DNA of 64,000 bases from an uncultured Sulfuricurvum sp. (lineage in GTDB: Bacteria; Campylobacterota; Campylobacteria; Campylobacterales; Sulfurimonadaceae). A model generated the notes under the pieces. It was not told where the DNA came from. It saw nothing but the letters and a program-made list of their open reading frames with translations, and ran no database searches. This document shows, one piece after another, positions 60,368 through 64,000 of the stretch; the stretch's first letter is position 1, and every line of letters starts with the position of its first letter. The translations under genes were made by a program, and so were the position numbers. Where the stretch lies: assembly GCA_903844635.1 (NCBI GenBank), contig CAIMUF010000038.1, forward strand, positions 1 through 64,000, in the 5' to 3' direction.

Positions 60368-61699
60368 TTAAAAATCAAAAATATCATCAAGCCCTTCAGA
60401 GCCATCACCATCATTATCGTCCATCTTCAAAATACCCTCAATGGTCTTTGCATTTGCAATAATCGTATCATCCATATAATTGACGCTCGATGCGCCCTCA
60501 ACAAAGATAAGACGAATCCAACTGTTCAAATCACGCCCGAATGCAGCACACATCGGAGCTAAATCATTTGATTTTGCCATAAATAATTCACTGTGGTTCC
60601 TAATGGCGTATCCCATCGCAGAAAGCGCTTGACCGATGGTATAGCTATCTGTGTATCCCGATGCAATTCGGCTGATTTGCTGAAGATTATCGCTGATCTC
60701 TTCGACTTCATGAGCTTCTATCTCGCCCCCGACAACCATCATAAGAGAATTAAGTTTACCCACGAACTCTCTTAAGTCCTCAAGGTCATCCAAGTCCATA
60801 TAGTCATACACATGTAAAGTTTCTTGTACTGCAACATAAGCGGTTGATGATATTACGGGTGAAGGAAGCGTATCCGTTTGTGGTTCTAAAGAAACTGCCT
60901 TTTGAACACTTACGAGCTCTACTTTTTTAATGGCAAAACTAGGAATTCGTATAGTCAGCTTATTGTCTTGAATTTTATAATCATGGACTTCTGAGTTCTT
61001 TAGGAAAATAAGCTGAATAATTTTGGAATTAATCTGTTCAGCTTCAGTCATCGTCATATAAAGACTCGTGTCCGATTCTTCAACGATAATTTGATTTTTT
61101 ATTCCCAGTTTTAAACTGACCGCGCCCAGTGCATACAAGGTGCGGACACCACTGCTCAATCTTTCACATCCACCTTCATGCCCAAGAAGATAATATTCCC
61201 AAAACTCTGCAAGATCATCTTCATTTTGAATGTAAAACAGTAATTTACGACTAAAAGTATCCGAACTCATCACATTGGCAGCCCCAGGATTGAAGCGCTT
61301 TTTGACAGTTTCTCTTGAATTCACCAATGAAAAATAGTTCCCTAAACGGGCGATAAAAACATCAGCATTTAACGGTTTAGAAATATAATCTTCTGCCCCA
61401 TTGCTCAATATTTGTCGTTGACGCTCACCATCATCAACAGCTGATACTGCTACAATCAACACTTTTGGGTCAAAAGAACGTATCCGGCGTGTTGCCTCCA
61501 CGCCATCCATCTCCGGCATCATAATGTCCATAAAAATCATCTGAAAACGAGTATCTTCTGCTAGCAGTGAAGCTTCTAATCCATTGATCGCTTCATGAAT
61601 AATAACCGTCTCATTGCTACTCTCACAATAATCTTCTATTAATGCTCGAAGCAACATTCGGTTATTTTGATTGTCATCTACAATGAGAATTTTTTTCAT
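60368..61699 (-). CDS. Response regulator with uncharacterised C-terminal region
   Basis: N-terminal REC (KILIVDDNQNNRMLLRAL; MIFMDIMMPEMDGVEATRRIR; ISKPLNADVF). Confidence 0.85.
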   Translation of the reverse strand: MKKILIVDDNQNNRMLLRALIEDYCESSNETVIIHEAINGLEASLLAEDTRFQMIFMDIMMPEMDGVEATRRIRSFDPKVLIVAVSAVDDGERQRQILSNGAEDYISKPLNADVFIARLGNYFSLVNSRETVKKRFNPGAANVMSSDTFSRKLLFYIQNEDDLAEFWEYYLLGHEGGCERLSSGVRTLYALGAVSLKLGIKNQIIVEESDTSLYMTMTEAEQINSKIIQLIFLKNSEVHDYKIQDNKLTIRIPSFAIKKVELVSVQKAVSLEPQTDTLPSPVISSTAYVAVQETLHVYDYMDLDDLEDLREFVGKLNSLMMVVGGEIEAHEVEEISDNLQQISRIASGYTDSYTIGQALSAMGYAIRNHSELFMAKSNDLAPMCAAFGRDLNSWIRLIFVEGASSVNYMDDTIIANAKTIEGILKMDDNDGDGSEGLDDIFDF

Positions 61700-61728
61700 T
61701 ATATGTCCATCCTGTGATATTAAAATAA

Positions 61729-62469
61729 TTATATCCTATTTAACAACTCTTCGACAAAGCGATGGTAATCTTTTATTCCACGAGAGCGCTCTGGATGATC
61801 TATTATCGGATTTCCACCCTCAAACTGATTGGAAAGTTTAACATCAATACCTATGGGAGAAAAAAACTTTTCCTCTCCAAATTGTATTTTTACTTTGGCA
61901 ATAGCGTCACGATGTTCAGGGATATGAGTATTGACCATAACCGGCAAAATGCCTACATTTGGGGTACGTTGTCCATTATATGAGGCATTTTGATAAATAG
62001 CTCGTACCATTTGCCCCACTGCAACCACGCCCAAGTGGTGAGGGACGAAAGGGATCACTACTGCATCAGCAACTTCAAGTGCATTTTTGAGAAGGGAATC
62101 AAACGTAGGAGGTGTGTCGATCACTACATAATCGAAAAACTCATGAATCATTTCATTGAAAAACCGGCTTCGTAACACTCCTCTTAAATCACCATTTTCG
62201 TACACATCAAAAAATTCGGTTGCAGGAGAAAGTGTCAGTTGCTCAAATACGGTCGGAACGAAAGTTTCACTGAGAGTTTTACCAAAAAAAATCGAATGCA
62301 CTCCATTATCAAGCGATCCCATACAGCCCACACCCATAGATGCATGCGCTTGTGTATCTAAATCAATGAGCAATACGGAACCTCGTTTAGCAAGCTCACA
62401 TGCGAGATTAACAGCAGTGGTTGTTTTTGCCGAGCCACCTTTGCGATTACTGACTACAATGGTCTTCAT
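61729..62469 (-). CDS. ParA family ATPase
   Basis: VSNRKGGSAKTTTAVNLACELAKRGSVLLIDLDTQAHAS; VVIDTPPTFDSLLKNAL. Confidence 0.93.
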   Translation of the reverse strand: MKTIVVSNRKGGSAKTTTAVNLACELAKRGSVLLIDLDTQAHASMGVGCMGSLDNGVHSIFFGKTLSETFVPTVFEQLTLSPATEFFDVYENGDLRGVLRSRFFNEMIHEFFDYVVIDTPPTFDSLLKNALEVADAVVIPFVPHHLGVVAVGQMVRAIYQNASYNGQRTPNVGILPVMVNTHIPEHRDAIAKVKIQFGEEKFFSPIGIDVKLSNQFEGGNPIIDHPERSRGIKDYHRFVEELLNRI

Positions 62470-63248
62470 GCCATCTCTTCATCGGGAAGAGTAACTGAAT
62501 CAATAACCACTACGAGTGATTTTTTGTACTCGATAACTCCGCGCGTGCGTAAACATGCGCCTACTTTTACATTATGGGCATAAGGTTTTATATCTCCCTC
62601 ATCCAATGCAATAATATCTCGGATTGCATCCACTTTGATTGCAAAAAAACCATCTCCGCTTCGATAAATGAGAAGTTTTTGTGTTTGAGAAGAAATTTCG
62701 GTACTTTTTCGTACCATTTCACCCAAAAGGCGCATCGTGTCCACGAAAACACCATTAACAATCTCATTACGGTAGCATTCCAAGGTGGCTTCGGTATCAC
62801 CCGTGCATTGCTGCAATAACTTTGCACCTGTTTCATGTAACTGCGCATGGACGGGTATCAGGGCACGAATGATAGCGAGCACCTCAGGATCGTGGGCTTG
62901 ATACGAATAAATCCATTTACCTAGTCTGCACAAATGGGGGTCAAGGGCAAGCTTAAAAGAGACACCATCGCGTAATGACGTTTCCAGTGCTACTACCCAA
63001 TTTTGATGATCTTTTATTACCTGATTAAATAATTCCAACATCTGCTCTTCATGCGTTTGCAAATTGGTCATTTTTCGAAAATTAATCACCTTTGCCGTCA
63101 GGTTTTGATACGTCATCAATCCATCAATATAAGGATGGGCATTGGGCATAGGAGTCAGATGTGGAATTTGATCAATACGATCAATATAACTAACTTCTAG
63201 CGCATAATCTCTTTGCGCAATTGTAAAAATAATATAATCAGACGTCAT
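62466..63248 (-). CDS. CheW-like protein with internal CZB (chemoreceptor zinc-binding) domain
   Basis: CheW-like N-terminus; CZB-like DHQNW...LDPHLCRLGKWIYSYQ...VHAQLHETG; second CheW-like segment at C-terminus. Confidence 0.75.
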   Translation of the reverse strand: MTSDYIIFTIAQRDYALEVSYIDRIDQIPHLTPMPNAHPYIDGLMTYQNLTAKVINFRKMTNLQTHEEQMLELFNQVIKDHQNWVVALETSLRDGVSFKLALDPHLCRLGKWIYSYQAHDPEVLAIIRALIPVHAQLHETGAKLLQQCTGDTEATLECYRNEIVNGVFVDTMRLLGEMVRKSTEISSQTQKLLIYRSGDGFFAIKVDAIRDIIALDEGDIKPYAHNVKVGACLRTRGVIEYKKSLVVVIDSVTLPDEEMA

Positions 63249-63257
63249 TAAAATCCT

Positions 63258-63527
63258 TTACGCACAATGTACTTCGGTCACTTCAAAGCCTTCACATATT
63301 TTTTGATACAACTTCTCATACATTCCAAAGCGATATTGAGCTGCATACAATTTTTTATACGCCAAAACAAGCTGTAAAATTCCCAAGTGGACATCATCAC
63401 ACTCCGTAAAATCAAAAAGAATCGGTTCAGGAGAAGAGAGCTGCAAATAATCACGTAATGCCCCTATCTCATCTTCATACGTTACCCCGCTGAAAGTTAC
63501 GGTGTTATTTTCCATTGAAATAGACAT
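63258..63527 (-). CDS. STAS-like domain protein
   Basis: 89 aa; VTFSGVTYEDEIGALRDYL...ILFDFTECDDVHLGILQLVLAYKKLY. Confidence 0.55.
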   Translation of the reverse strand: MSISMENNTVTFSGVTYEDEIGALRDYLQLSSPEPILFDFTECDDVHLGILQLVLAYKKLYAAQYRFGMYEKLYQKICEGFEVTEVHCA

Positions 63528-64000
63528 TATGCACCCTCTTTTACCGGCATTGAAACCGATTTTATAACATTTACCAGTCGCTCACCCATCTCAATGACCC
63601 CTGACGTTTCTAAAAAATCTCCTAAATTGCTGCTTGAATCAACCGACTTAATCATCGAAGGTTCAATTTGAGCAATATCATCAATCCCATCTACCTTAAT
63701 TGCGAAAAAGCTCTCTCCAGCCTGGTAGATCAACAGTTTTTGCATGTGCCCTGAAATGGATTGAGACATTTCGCCCATTTTATGAATTTCTCCCAGTGTC
63801 GTTGAAAAAATCGACACAATCTCACGGCGCGCTTGATCCAGGGCCGCTGATGGATTAGTTTCACGAAGTGCTAATATTTCACGTCCGCGATCATGAAGTT
63901 TCGCATGGGTAGGACGAAGTACCTTCAAAATTGCCAATACATCCGCATCATGGGTACTGTAATTGTCCAACCATTTTCCAAGACGACAGGCATGAGGATC
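63527..64000 (-). CDS. CZB/CheW-like protein, partial (continues beyond window edge)
   Basis: Frame stays open past the track start at 63970: DPHACRLGKWLDNYSTHDADVLAILKVLRPTHAKLHDRG, parallel to the preceding CZB protein. Confidence 0.75.
   Translation of the reverse strand, partial: DPHACRLGKWLDNYSTHDADVLAILKVLRPTHAKLHDRGREILALRETNPSAALDQARREIVSIFSTTLGEIHKMGEMSQSISGHMQKLLIYQAGESFFAIKVDGIDDIAQIEPSMIKSVDSSSNLGDFLETSGVIEMGERLVNVIKSVSMPVKEGA

Overview
Chromosomal window from a Campylobacterota (epsilonproteobacterial, Sulfuricurvum/Sulfurimonas-like) genome; the taxon is inferred from gene content and style, not searched. From left to right it holds: the start of the S10 ribosomal operon (minus strand); assorted housekeeping genes; an SRP RNA gene missing from the ORF track; and fliD. 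Then comes a ~21-kb glycan island (pseBCFGHI, glycosyltransferases, radical SAM, ALDH, ATP-grasp, methyltransferases, two DegT aminotransferases, Gfo/Idh/MocA oxidoreductase, N-acyltransferase-like protein, Maf) that ends at a flagellin gene. After it lie topA, bioB, tandem OmpA genes, msrA, a two-component system whose kinase ORF is split, metH, rarA, rluB, kdsD, nnr, purN, thiG, a permease, a five-tRNA cluster, and a block of signalling genes (REC-GGDEF, large hybrid kinase, REC protein, ParA, CheW/CZB proteins, STAS-like). Best leads: (1) a histidine kinase split exactly at an A_AAA_AAG heptamer, where a -1 shift restores the full kinase; (2) an uncharacterised sugar-tailoring module inside an island bracketed by fliD and flagellin, both with good sigma28-type promoters; (3) a ParA/CheW-CZB-CheW/STAS cluster; (4) an unannotated 26-codon ORF with its own RBS and hairpin; (5) structured intergenic elements. 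All calls are from reading the sequence; no searches or folding programs were run.
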